12,570 nucleotides of DNA from NCBI GenBank assembly GCA_003159055.1, contig PMLH01000173.1, forward strand, positions 1 through 12,570, read 5' to 3'. The stretch comes from Myxococcales bacterium (GTDB taxonomy: Bacteria > Myxococcota > Polyangia > Fen-1088). Both the position numbers and the translations under genes were made by a program. Every line of letters begins with the position of its first letter. Positions within the stretch are counted from its first letter, which is position 1. The notes below the pieces were generated by a model. That model ran no database searches and was not told the origin of the DNA. It saw only the letters and a program-made list of their open reading frames with translations. Positions 1-7,510 of the stretch are shown piece by piece.

Positions 1-2765
1 GTCAGTGTGTAACTTCCAGGAGTCGCACTGCTACCCACCGTGATCCCAAGCGTGCTGATGCCCGACCCTGGCGTCGCGATCGAGCCCGAAGAGGCCGTCA
101 CACCGGTCGGCATTCCCGTCACCTTGAGGGACACGGCCGAATTGAAGGTCGTCGTTCGCATGGTGCTGGCGACTGTGTTCCCGCTTGAGCCTTGCCCCAC
201 CGTCAGGCTGGTCGGATTCAATGTCAACGAGAAGCTGGGCGCCGGCAGAGCGTTGACTGTCAGGTAGGCGACCTTGGTCACCCCACCTCCCGTCGCAATC
301 ACAGTCGCGAGGTACGACCCGCCCGCAACGCTGGCGCCTACTTTCACGGTGAGTGTGCTTGAGCCCGCACCGGGCGCCTTGATCGACGTGGCGGACAGCG
401 TGGCGGTGATCCCCTGCGGCAGCCCGCTCACCGCCAAGGTGACCGCGGAATTGAAAGAGCTGCTTCGAGCGGTCGCCACCGTGGCCGAAGCGGTCGCACC
501 CGCGGCGATATCGAGGTACGCCGCCGAAATCGTCAGAGCCAGTGGCGGTGTGCTCACCACGGTCAGCGCGAGCGGCAAGGACCGCGTCGTGCCGCCGTTC
601 GTTGCCGAAACCGTTAGGGTGTAAGAGCCGGCTGGCGCGGTCGACGCCGCCGTCAGCGCCAAGTTGGCGCTTCCCGATCCGACGACCGACTTCGGCGAGA
701 ATTGCGCCGTGACGCCGGTGGGCAGCCCCGACACCGAAAGACTCACCGTGCCTGCGAAGTTGTTATTGGCCTTAACAGTGTATCCAGTCGTCGTCGTGGT
801 CTCCGTCGACACCGAGGCCGAGGGCGAAGAGGCGACAATGAGAAAGTCCGGCAGCGAAGAGCCTTCTTGCCAGTGGTTCACAAGCTGGGTGGCGTCCACC
901 GACCCGAGGCCGGTTGCCAGGTCGTAGCCCGGTCCTGCGTTGTACCCGGTGAGCCCCGGCACCGTGTTGTTGCCCTTGGTGATGTCGTGAAACACCACCG
1001 CGCCGCTGTTGTTGGTCTGTTTGTAGGCCAGCCCGTACAGAATCGGATTTGCAAGTCCCTGCGGCTGTCCAACCTTCTGCAGAACCAGGGCCATGATACT
1101 TGCGAAGACCGGCGTCGCTGCCGACGTCCCACCGCCCCCGAACGGCTGATTGTCGGCGTACATCTTGTAGGGATCCTGAATGGCCGCTGCGAATGCGACG
1201 TCGGGAACGCCACGCTTGCCATCGGCTAGGACGCCCAAGCCGAACTGCCAGGATGGCTTGCCGTACTGACTGCTGAGCCCGCCGCCGCTGGCATACAGAC
1301 CGCCGCCGCGGCTTTCATTCCACACCAACTCGGGAATGTAGCCCAGCGCGGATGCCTGGGTGACCGGGTCGTTGGTGCTGGCCCAGTAAAGGCTGCGGTT
1401 GGTCACGTCGTCGAATTGCGTGCCGCCCACCGCGGTATTGAACGGGGTCGAGCCCAGGCCGTTGACGGAAAGGCCGCCGGCTGCAACCGGTACCTCCATG
1501 GCGTCGCAACCGGCCGCGCCGCTGTCCATCGAAGCCACCATCACCGACATGCCCTGTGCAGCAGCCTGTTGCCAGAGGCTATTGAAAAACGCGTTACCGC
1601 TGGTTCCGAGCAATCGCTCACACAGGCCGTAGCTGAGCGAAACGATCGGCGCAACCTTGTTGTTCACCGCGTACGCGGAGGCAAGGAAGATTCCGTCACT
1701 CGCTTGCGTGGATTTGGCGACCACGAATTTGACCGTCGCTTTCTTGGCGATTGCTCCGGCGTATTCAACGTCCAAATACGCCTCGGCCTCGTCCCCGCCG
1801 CACACGATGCCGGGATCTGAGCCGCCAAGCACGATTACCGGATCCTTCGCCGGCAGTCCGTAGGTCGAGCGGAAGGTGCGCACGTTGGCGATGTCGATGT
1901 TGCTGCGCCCGATTACGGCAATCGACTGCCCGGTTCCGTCGATGGAGGCGGCGTAAAGTGGTGTCGCATTGTAGATCTTCGCCAGGTCCGCCGGAACGAT
2001 CGCGCTCTGCTGGATGCCATTAAAGAAGGTCGTGTTTTCGGCCTGGGAGAATTCGCGATGCGCGTAGGAGGCATGGGCCCGGAAGTCGTGCAGCGAAACC
2101 ACGCCCGAAACGACCGGCGCCAGCGCGCTGGGGATCGATGGCTCGGTTGCATTCGCATAGTGCAATTCGCCGGCGACTCGATAGGATCGCATGGAGGTCC
2201 TGAATGCACTCTCGACCTTCGACGCCGAACCACTAAAGAGGATCAGGCGATTCCCCTTCGCCACTTCGTCGACGGCCATGCCGTGCGACTGCAGCCAAAC
2301 CACCACGCGCGCGATGTCGGCGTTCGACACACCAAAGCGCTGCGCATAGGCTTCTGGCGTAAGCCATTGGTGGAACAAGGGCGAGCCAGGATCGTGCTGG
2401 GCGCGTACAAGCGTATCCAACGCCTGCTCTTGCGTCTGGTCGGGCCGCAAGACCAGCATCATCTTTTCCATGGGCTGGTCGGCCGCAGCCGCGCCCACCT
2501 CAAACTCGGCCCGCGCCATGGGGTGTCGGCTTCCCGTCAGCGTCTGTCGGATTTCCGTATCGATCGGATCGATCAGACGATCGTTTGGCCGCACCGACAG
2601 CGGGTCGAGGATGGGCAGCCCCACCGTTCCAACCATGCTCGGCTCCGGACTGGTCGGCGGGCTCTCTTCTGGCTCCGCCGGGCCTCCTGTGCACGAGATC
2701 AACAAGACGGACAGCAGGGATCCTGGGAACAGCGGTCGGCTGTTCTGCCGCAAGCTCGTAAACAT
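1..2765 (-). CDS. Sedolisin (S53) family lipoprotein peptidase with C-terminal Ig-like repeats, 3' end outside window
   Basis: Reading the minus strand from the ATG at 2765 gives 921 codons without a stop up to the left edge, so the C-terminus is missing. The N-terminus has a hydrophobic stretch ending in a lipobox, L22-I23-S24-C25, which suggests a secreted lipoprotein. Residues about 90-235 fit the pro-kumamolisin activation propeptide (FHQWLTPEAYAQRFGVS near 131-147). Residues about 255-632 are the peptidase: candidate catalytic Glu328 and Asp332 in EAYLD, oxyanion Asp414 in SMDSG, and nucleophile Ser548 in GGGGTSAATP. The Ca2+ site fits D594-I595 plus G611, G613 and D615 in AGPGYD. At least three Ig-like repeats follow residue 640. 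Family members are acid-active serine-carboxyl endopeptidases; a role in extracellular protein degradation is inferred. The oxyanion motif has Met413 where Gly is usual. The start is fixed by an AAGGAG six bases upstream. The gene is transcribed away from everything else here. Confidence 0.93.
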   Translation of the reverse strand, partial: MFTSLRQNSRPLFPGSLLSVLLISCTGGPAEPEESPPTSPEPSMVGTVGLPILDPLSVRPNDRLIDPIDTEIRQTLTGSRHPMARAEFEVGAAAADQPMEKMMLVLRPDQTQEQALDTLVRAQHDPGSPLFHQWLTPEAYAQRFGVSNADIARVVVWLQSHGMAVDEVAKGNRLILFSGSASKVESAFRTSMRSYRVAGELHYANATEPSIPSALAPVVSGVVSLHDFRAHASYAHREFSQAENTTFFNGIQQSAIVPADLAKIYNATPLYAASIDGTGQSIAVIGRSNIDIANVRTFRSTYGLPAKDPVIVLGGSDPGIVCGGDEAEAYLDVEYAGAIAKKATVKFVVAKSTQASDGIFLASAYAVNNKVAPIVSLSYGLCERLLGTSGNAFFNSLWQQAAAQGMSVMVASMDSGAAGCDAMEVPVAAGGLSVNGLGSTPFNTAVGGTQFDDVTNRSLYWASTNDPVTQASALGYIPELVWNESRGGGLYASGGGLSSQYGKPSWQFGLGVLADGKRGVPDVAFAAAIQDPYKMYADNQPFGGGGTSAATPVFASIMALVLQKVGQPQGLANPILYGLAYKQTNNSGAVVFHDITKGNNTVPGLTGYNAGPGYDLATGLGSVDATQLVNHWQEGSSLPDFLIVASSPSASVSTETTTTTGYTVKANNNFAGTVSLSVSGLPTGVTAQFSPKSVVGSGSANLALTAASTAPAGSYTLTVSATNGGTTRSLPLALTVVSTPPLALTISAAYLDIAAGATASATVATARSSSFNSAVTLAVSGLPQGITATLSATSIKAPGAGSSTLTVKVGASVAGGSYLATVIATGGGVTKVAYLTVNALPAPSFSLTLNPTSLTVGQGSSGNTVASTMRTTTFNSAVSLKVTGMPTGVTASSGSIATPGSGISTLGITVGSSATPGSYTL
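3..848 (-). repeat. Three tandem Ig-like repeat units in the sedolisin tail
   Basis: The coding sequence downstream of the peptidase domain repeats with a period of 101-103 residues (about 303-309 bp). The three units lie at roughly 552-848, 249-551 and 3-248, and the third is cut by the window edge. Each unit carries the core pattern F-N/A-S/G-x-V-S/T-L-x-V-S/T-G-L/M-P-x-G-[VI]-T-A, starting at residues 670, 771 and 874, and then a G-S-x-x-L/Y turn-rich strand region. This is typical of bacterial Ig-like beta-sandwich repeats in secreted proteins. They probably act as spacers or adhesion/binding modules beside the protease. More units may follow outside the window. Confidence 0.8.
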
Positions 2766-2771
2766 TTCGGT

Positions 2772-2777
2772 CTCCTT
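2772..2777 (-). promoter_or_regulatory. Ribosome binding site fixing the sedolisin start
   Basis: On the minus strand AAGGAG lies six bases before the ATG at 2765. No other start upstream in this frame has a comparable Shine-Dalgarno sequence, and the hydrophobic lipoprotein signal follows directly, so this start is preferred. Confidence 0.75.
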
Positions 2778-2819
2778 TCGACAACCCGGCTAACTCAGTG
2801 AGTCCCGTGGCTTTGCGTC

Positions 2820-2835
2820 CCCCGGTCGCCCGGGG
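2820..2835. other. Short G/C hairpin in the sedolisin leader
   Basis: CCCCGG (2820-2825) and CCGGGG (2830-2835) are perfect complements around a four-base loop, TCGC. On the minus strand it would lie about 55 bases before the sedolisin start codon, in the mRNA leader. No T-run follows that would make it a clear terminator. Any function is unproven. Confidence 0.35.
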
Positions 2836-3096
2836 TTTGCCGTTTCGAGGAATACGATCCATGCGATAGCAAGGTTCGGGCCACTCGACCAAGACAGGGC
2901 AATCCGCCGAAGCGACCCGCAAGACTGGCAATTTTGGGCATGCTGGCGAGATGTACCGGGCGGCACCGCCGTCGACTCGGCCGATCTCAAAGCACATTTT
3001 CGTCGCGCAAACGGTATCTGCCCGGACCCAAAATCGTCAACCCGCGTCCCCCTGCCACAGACAGCCACGGAAAGCGTCGGTTCTGCTTCGATTGGG

Positions 3097-3125
3097 GTGA
3101 AAACCGACTCTTCTTGTCCTATATT
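3097..3125 (+). promoter_or_regulatory. Candidate sigma70-like promoter of the Fe-S protein gene
   Basis: TATATT at 3120-3125 matches the -10 consensus at five of six bases. GTGAAA at 3097-3102 matches TTGACA at four of six, and the spacer is 17 bases. Transcription would start near 3132, about 20 bases before the chosen ATG at 3151, which argues against the upstream in-frame GTG at 3097 as translation start. The short leader is a weak point; this is a reading by eye. Confidence 0.35.
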
Positions 3126-3150
3126 GCTGCACCGGAGCTATTGCCAAGAA

Positions 3151-3978
3151 ATGCAACGCCAGATCATTCGAATCGACGAAAACAAGTGCGACGGATGCGC
3201 CATTTGCTGTGACGGCTGCCCCGAGGGCGCCTTGCAACTGATCGACGGCAAGGCCCGTCTGGTCAGCGAAATCACCTGCGATGGCCTCGGCGCTTGCGTA
3301 GGCGAGTGTCCACGGGACGCCATCTCGGTAGAAACCCGCGAGGCCGCGGCGTACGACGAGCGTACGACCCTCGACAACATCATCCCCAAGGGGACCAACA
3401 CCCTTCGCGCGCATCTTCGCCATTTGCACGAGCACGGACAGTCCGCCTACCTCGCGCAGGCCTTGGCGCGGCTCGGAGAGCTCGGGCATCCCGTCCCGGA
3501 ATTCAGAGAAAAGATGGTGCACCAAGGTTGCCCCAGCTCGGCGCCACGATCGCTGTTACGCGTACCATCCGCGGCGCCAGTCCGAACGGGCCTCGCCAGC
3601 CAGCTTGCTCAGTGGCCGATTCAGTTGCATCTGATTTCGCCTCTGAACCCGGCCTTCGAAGGCGCCGACCTGCTGCTCGCCGCCGATTGCGTGGCCTTCG
3701 ACATGGCAGACTTCAACCAGAACCACCTGCCGGGCAAAAGGTTGGTCATCGCCTGTCCCAAGCTCGATCAGGGCCAGGAGATCTACCTGGACAAGATGGT
3801 CGCCCTGCTTGACCAAGCCAAGGTGAAGACCATCGAGGTGATGATCATGGAAGTCCCGTGTTGCGGGGGTCTCTTGCGTCTGGCTCAACAAGCGGTCGCG
3901 CGCGCGAGCCACAAGGTTCCGATCAAATCGATCGTGGTTGGTCTGGACGGGGAAATCCGGCGCGAGACCGTCGCGTAG
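3151..3978 (+). CDS. Two-cluster ferredoxin-like Fe-S protein with VPCCGG C-terminal domain
   Basis: The product is a cytoplasmic protein of 275 residues with no signal peptide or membrane segment. A complete [4Fe-4S] motif, C13-x2-C16-x2-C19-x3-C23-P, is followed by a second ferredoxin motif in which the second cysteine is leucine (C43-x2-L46-x2-C49-x3-C53-P). The second cluster may therefore be [3Fe-4S], or use another ligand. The rest holds more cysteines in conserved-looking contexts: HQGCPSS (C127), ADC (C180), ACPKLD (C202) and VPCCGG (C237, C238). This resembles a family usually annotated only as 4Fe-4S dicluster-domain protein; electron transfer is likely but the partner is unknown. 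The ATG at 3151 is preferred because homologous proteins, as I recall them, begin close to the first cluster, and because the longer frame from the GTG at 3097 would overlap the candidate promoter. A GGAG at 3134-3137 is rather distant. It lies 118 bp before the next gene. Confidence 0.85.
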   Translation: MQRQIIRIDENKCDGCAICCDGCPEGALQLIDGKARLVSEITCDGLGACVGECPRDAISVETREAAAYDERTTLDNIIPKGTNTLRAHLRHLHEHGQSAYLAQALARLGELGHPVPEFREKMVHQGCPSSAPRSLLRVPSAAPVRTGLASQLAQWPIQLHLISPLNPAFEGADLLLAADCVAFDMADFNQNHLPGKRLVIACPKLDQGQEIYLDKMVALLDQAKVKTIEVMIMEVPCCGGLLRLAQQAVARASHKVPIKSIVVGLDGEIRRETVA

Positions 3979-4084
3979 TGGCCACTGTCGCCAGCATTGC
4001 AGTTCCGGCTTTCGTCACCCAAAATGCGACCACTGCCGCTTTCCGGCATCCTCTTCAGGTCCTCCCCATCTACCCCAGAAGTTC

Positions 4085-4090
4085 AGGAGA
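4085..4090 (+). promoter_or_regulatory. Ribosome binding site fixing the DUF481-protein start
   Basis: AGGAGA lies six bases before the ATG at 4097. This selects 4097 rather than upstream in-frame codons from 3938, which would overlap the Fe-S gene. The signal peptide then begins at the first residues. Confidence 0.75.
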
Positions 4091-4096
4091 AATCGC

Positions 4097-5209
4097 ATGG
4101 GCCAACGGAATCGCCATCCCCTCACCACGTCCCTGGTTCTTTTCTCGTCCATGGCCGGGTTTGGCCAGGTCGGCAGCGCGAAGGCACAATCGACTACGGA
4201 AACGGCCAAGCCGACCGAGGAAGCCCCCAAGGCCGAGCCGACGACCACGGGCGAAGCCGACAAAGCCGCAGCTCCAGCGTCCGAAGCGCCTGCCCAGCCA
4301 ACTCCCGCCACGCCGACGTGCAACTGCCCACCACCCTGCCCCGTCCCGCCTCCGCCACCGCCCGCCCCTGCGGCTCCTGCCGTGGAATGGAAGGTACAAA
4401 GCAAGGGCGGCATGCTGATCACAAGCGGCAATGCGCAATCGAAGAATTTCACCGTCGGCGTGAACGGCTTTCGCAAAGAGGGCAACAACAAGTTGAGCCT
4501 GGAAGGCGGCCTTGCCTATGGAACGAGCGACGTCCTGACGGCGCGCACGAACAACGGCACGACGACCGTGGACCGCGAACAGATCACCAGCACCAACAAC
4601 ATGGCCGCCAAGGGGCGCTACGATCGCTTCCTCACCGAACACAACACGATATATGCCAGCGGCCAAGCCGCCGCCGACAAGATCGCGGGCAAGACGTTTT
4701 TTGGTGGCGGGCAGATCGGTTACAGCCGACTGTTGGTGGAGGACAATTGGAACCTCGTGGTGGCCGAGCTCGGTTACGATTTTTCGTACGAACGCTACGT
4801 CCAGCCAGCCGATAGCACCACCCCCCTCGATCCGGTCGCGATTCACTCGGCGCGTGTCCTGGTCGGCGAGACGCTGTCGCTTAGCAAAGAAACCGGCATC
4901 ACGGCCAGCGTGGAGGCCCTGTTCAACCTGAACAAGGAAACCAAGGCCATCGACGTCAGCACTGGAAACCCGGGCGTAAACGCCTTCAAGGATACCCGCG
5001 TGAACGCGAAGGTGGGTCTCGGCACCAACCTGTGGAAGAGCCTTAGCTTCGGCTTCAGCTTCGCCCTCAAGTACGACCAGAACCCGGCCCCACGGCCGGT
5101 TCCCAAGGCTGCCCCGGCAAGCTTTTCGTTTGCGAAGGACGATCCCAACTACTACTCCGACAAGGTCGACACCATCACCGAGGCGACCCTGCTCTACACC
5201 TTCTTTTAG
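4097..5209 (+). CDS. DUF481-type outer-membrane beta-barrel protein
   Basis: The product is 370 residues long. Residues 1-30 form a Sec signal peptide (basic start, hydrophobic core, then A-K-A before Q31). A low-complexity Thr/Glu/Lys/Pro/Ala linker runs from about 31 to 97 and contains CNCPPPC (C75, C77, C81) and a run of prolines. From about 98 on, alternating polar/aromatic strands (KGGMLITSGNAQSKNFTVG, KLSLEGGLAYG, GQIGYSRLL) fit the DUF481/YdiY-like barrel fold. The chain ends LLYTFF with a C-terminal Phe, the usual beta-barrel assembly signature. It should sit in the outer membrane; substrate or partner is unknown. In Escherichia coli, YdiY of this family is described as salt-induced, which does not establish a role here. 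The next gene starts 31 bp downstream, so the two may be co-transcribed. The domain assignment rests on pattern recognition. Confidence 0.82.
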   Translation: MGQRNRHPLTTSLVLFSSMAGFGQVGSAKAQSTTETAKPTEEAPKAEPTTTGEADKAAAPASEAPAQPTPATPTCNCPPPCPVPPPPPPAPAAPAVEWKVQSKGGMLITSGNAQSKNFTVGVNGFRKEGNNKLSLEGGLAYGTSDVLTARTNNGTTTVDREQITSTNNMAAKGRYDRFLTEHNTIYASGQAAADKIAGKTFFGGGQIGYSRLLVEDNWNLVVAELGYDFSYERYVQPADSTTPLDPVAIHSARVLVGETLSLSKETGITASVEALFNLNKETKAIDVSTGNPGVNAFKDTRVNAKVGLGTNLWKSLSFGFSFALKYDQNPAPRPVPKAAPASFSFAKDDPNYYSDKVDTITEATLLYTFF

Positions 5210-5240
5210 AACACACCCTCCCCCACCAAGCGAGTCGGCC

Positions 5241-7403
5241 ATGGCCAAGGACAAGTACCGCTGGAGTTTCTTCCGCGCCGGAGGCGTCGACCAAGTCGTG
5301 CTCGCAAGCGGCACGGACTTGCTTCATTTGGACGAGCTGGACCAGAAGCTGTGGCTGGCCTTGTCGTGTCCGACGCGCGGCTTGGAATTCGACAGTCGAA
5401 CCTTGGACTTGGTCGATACCGACCACGATGGGCACATCCGTCCGATCGAGATCCTGGCGGCCCTCCGCTGGGTACGAGACGCTTTTCGCAACCTCGACGA
5501 TCTGTTTCGCGGCGAAGCCAAGGTGTCACTTGCTGCAATCAAGGAAGACACCGACCTCGGCAAGGACCTGCTTGCCGAGGCCCGCCACATTCTTGCGACG
5601 CTGGGCCGCGAGCAGGCGGACACCATCACCCTGGATGACATCGCCGACACGTCCAAGATCCTCGCCGCCACCCGCTTCAACGGCGACGGCATCCTTCCAG
5701 CCGAGTCGGCCGGCGACGAAGTCTCGGCCCAGGCGGTGCGCGACATCATCACCGCGCTGGGCTCGCAACCAGACCGCAGCGGCAAGCCCGGCATCGATCA
5801 GGCGCGGGTGGACAGGTTCTTCGACCAAGCCGCCGCATTGGTTGCCTGGCTGGATGAAGGTGAAAAGTCTGCCGCTGCGCGTGTGCTTGGCGACGCGACC
5901 GATGCCGCCGCGGCGGCGCTCGCGGCGGTGCGAACGAAGACTGACGACTACTTCGCCCGCTGCCGCCTCGCGGCCTTCGACGGCCGCGCTGCCTCGGCGA
6001 TGAATGCCTCGGAAACCGATCTCGTCGCACTCGGTGCCAAGACTCTGACCGCCAATGCGGATGACATCGCGAAGCTGCCGCTGGCGGCGATTGCGCCCAA
6101 CCGCGCCCTGCCGCTTTCCGACGGGCTCAACCCCGCGTGGCTCGGTCCGATAGCGGCGTTTTCCGCCGCCGTGGTGCAGCCGGTTCTTGGTGAAGCCAAA
6201 TCCGCGCTGTCGGAATCCGACTGGAGCACCATTCAAGAGCGTTTCAATCCTTATTGGGCGTGGCAAGCGAGCAAACCAGCCACCGATCTGGACGCCATGG
6301 CGGCTGCCCGCCTGCGCGAATTGGTCGCCGGCAACCTACGCGCGACGCTGACCGAGCTTGTGGCCAAAGACGCGGCCGAGGGCGACCAGAACCAGAGGGT
6401 CGAGAAGGTCGAGAAGATGATCCGACTTCACCGCGACCTCGTGCCGCTGCTGCGCAACTTCGTCAACTTCTCTGAGTTCTACGGCAAGCGCCAGGCCATT
6501 TTCCAGACTGGCACGCTTTTCATCGACGGGCGAAGCTGCAGTCTGTGCCTGCCCGTCCACGACGCCGGCAGGCATGCCAGCCTCGCCGGCCTCGCCCGAG
6601 CCTATCTGCTCTACTGCGACTGCACCCGCACGTCGGGAGAGAAGCGCAGCATCGTCGCGGCGGTAACCGGTGGCCAGACCGACAACCTGATGGTGGGGCG
6701 CAACGGCGTGTTTTGCGACCACAAGGGCAACGACTGGAACGCCACCGTCACGCGTATCGTCGAAAATCCCATCGGGATACGTCAAGCGTTCTGGTCGCCC
6801 TACAAGAACTTCTTGCGTATGGTCGAGGCACAGGTCACCAGACGTATTTCCGCCGCCGACCAAGAATCGCGTGAAAAAGTGGAATCCGCCGCCGCGCAAA
6901 CCGCTCACAGCGACAAGGCCAAGCCCGACGAAAAGAGGCCGGAACCGAAGAAAGTCGACGTCGGCACCGTCGCCGCCATCGGTGTGGCCGTGGGCGGAAT
7001 CGCGACGTTCCTTTCCAGCGTGCTCGCCATGTTCTTTGGCCTTGGCATCTGGCTTCCGTTCGGCATGGTCGGCCTTCTCCTTGCCATCTCGGGGCCATCC
7101 ATGGTGATTGCCTGGCTGAAGTTGCGCCAGCGCAACGTCGGCCCGATCCTTGACGCCAACGGCTGGTCGGTGAACGCGATGGCGAAGATCAACGTCCCCT
7201 TCGGCGCCGCCCTGACCCAGGTGGCAGCCTTGCCCAGCGGTTCCCGCCGAGAGCTGCACGACCCCTTCGCCGAGAGAAAGCGCCCCTGGCATGTGTACGT
7301 GTTCCTCCTGCTTTTGCTCGGGCTGGCTGCCCTTTGGTACCTCGGCTACCTCGATCCGCACCTGCCGGAACACGTACGCTCCGGCTACCTCCTCGGCCGG
7401 TAG
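5241..7403 (+). CDS. Uncharacterised EF-hand membrane protein with CxxC/CxC cluster
   Basis: The product is 720 residues starting at the ATG at 5241 (MAKDKYRWSFF); only a weak AAGCGAG precedes it. Residues 59-70 form a canonical EF-hand loop, DTDHDGHIRPIE (acidic at 1, 3 and 5, Gly at 6, Ile at 8, Glu at 12). A degenerate second loop, FNGDGILPAE, lies near 146-155. The middle is soluble and helical, with Ala-rich stretches. Around 433-461 there is a cysteine cluster, SCSLC then YCDC, which could bind a metal. A charged Lys/Glu/Pro-rich segment (about 540-573) leads to hydrophobic helices near 575-625 and a last one near 684-701 (VYVFLLLLLGLAALWYLGYL). No N-terminal signal peptide is visible, so the large N-terminal part is probably cytoplasmic and membrane-anchored at the C-terminus. 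I do not recognise a functional family. Coding strength and a clean frame over 2.1 kb make it a real gene, probably in an operon with the barrel gene. Confidence 0.85.
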   Translation: MAKDKYRWSFFRAGGVDQVVLASGTDLLHLDELDQKLWLALSCPTRGLEFDSRTLDLVDTDHDGHIRPIEILAALRWVRDAFRNLDDLFRGEAKVSLAAIKEDTDLGKDLLAEARHILATLGREQADTITLDDIADTSKILAATRFNGDGILPAESAGDEVSAQAVRDIITALGSQPDRSGKPGIDQARVDRFFDQAAALVAWLDEGEKSAAARVLGDATDAAAAALAAVRTKTDDYFARCRLAAFDGRAASAMNASETDLVALGAKTLTANADDIAKLPLAAIAPNRALPLSDGLNPAWLGPIAAFSAAVVQPVLGEAKSALSESDWSTIQERFNPYWAWQASKPATDLDAMAAARLRELVAGNLRATLTELVAKDAAEGDQNQRVEKVEKMIRLHRDLVPLLRNFVNFSEFYGKRQAIFQTGTLFIDGRSCSLCLPVHDAGRHASLAGLARAYLLYCDCTRTSGEKRSIVAAVTGGQTDNLMVGRNGVFCDHKGNDWNATVTRIVENPIGIRQAFWSPYKNFLRMVEAQVTRRISAADQESREKVESAAAQTAHSDKAKPDEKRPEPKKVDVGTVAAIGVAVGGIATFLSSVLAMFFGLGIWLPFGMVGLLLAISGPSMVIAWLKLRQRNVGPILDANGWSVNAMAKINVPFGAALTQVAALPSGSRRELHDPFAERKRPWHVYVFLLLLLGLAALWYLGYLDPHLPEHVRSGYLLGR

Positions 7404-7407
7404 CCGG
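7381..7407 (+). terminator. Strong hairpin over the stop codon of the EF-hand protein gene
   Basis: CCGGCTACC (7381-7389) and GGTAGCCGG (7399-7407) are a perfect nine-base inverted repeat around a nine-base loop. The stop codon TAG lies inside the right arm. No U-tract follows, so it is not a textbook intrinsic terminator; it may stabilise the 3' end of the transcript or assist termination. Confidence 0.4.
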
Positions 7408-7510
7408 GCCATGCACGCTCCGGCAAGCCTCGCGGCGGCTCGTCCTTCGAGGCAAATCGAACCTCTAACGCCCCTTTCTTGCTAGACGAACGCGCGGGCC
7501 CACGACATCC

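Larger units (their letters stand above)
2766..3150. other. Divergent intergenic region between the sedolisin and Fe-S protein genes
   Basis: These 385 bases separate two genes transcribed in opposite directions, so they should contain both promoters. I see no convincing gene: open frames here on either strand have no recognisable protein and partly overlap the sedolisin in another frame. Visible structure includes a short G/C hairpin (2820-2835), a small dyad ACTCA-G-TGAGT (2793-2803) within the sedolisin leader, and a plausible sigma70-like promoter for the plus-strand gene near 3097-3125. I could not pick a convincing minus-strand promoter. Confidence 0.6.

Noticed and set aside
2058..2801. 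Plus-strand open frame of 247 codons within the sedolisin region
   Set aside because: The minus-strand reading gives a continuous sedolisin propeptide and peptidase domain here, while this frame has no recognisable protein.
2793..2803. Dyad ACTCA-G-TGAGT in the sedolisin leader as an operator
   Set aside because: It is only five bases per arm with no second copy nearby, so it is not supported beyond chance.
4070..5314. Open frame of 414 codons on the minus strand opposite the barrel gene
   Set aside because: It is antisense to a gene with a clear signal peptide, barrel pattern and ribosome binding site. Its translation is Gly/Arg-rich low complexity with no recognisable domain, as expected for GC-rich shadow frames.
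5904..5917. Perfect 14-base palindrome GCCGCCG/CGGCGGC
   Set aside because: It falls in a run of alanine codons within the EF-hand protein gene and is explained by GC-rich Ala codon use.
6336..7412. Open frame of 358 codons on the minus strand opposite the EF-hand protein gene
   Set aside because: It mirrors the real plus-strand gene, lacks any domain or ribosome binding site I can see, and has His/Gly/Arg-rich composition typical of an antisense shadow.
7411..7485. Small frame containing LTPL, reminiscent of the LTPxE start of a response-regulator winged helix
   Set aside because: It is in a different frame from the RGTGYRF remnant, too close to it for an intact domain, and the match is only four residues.
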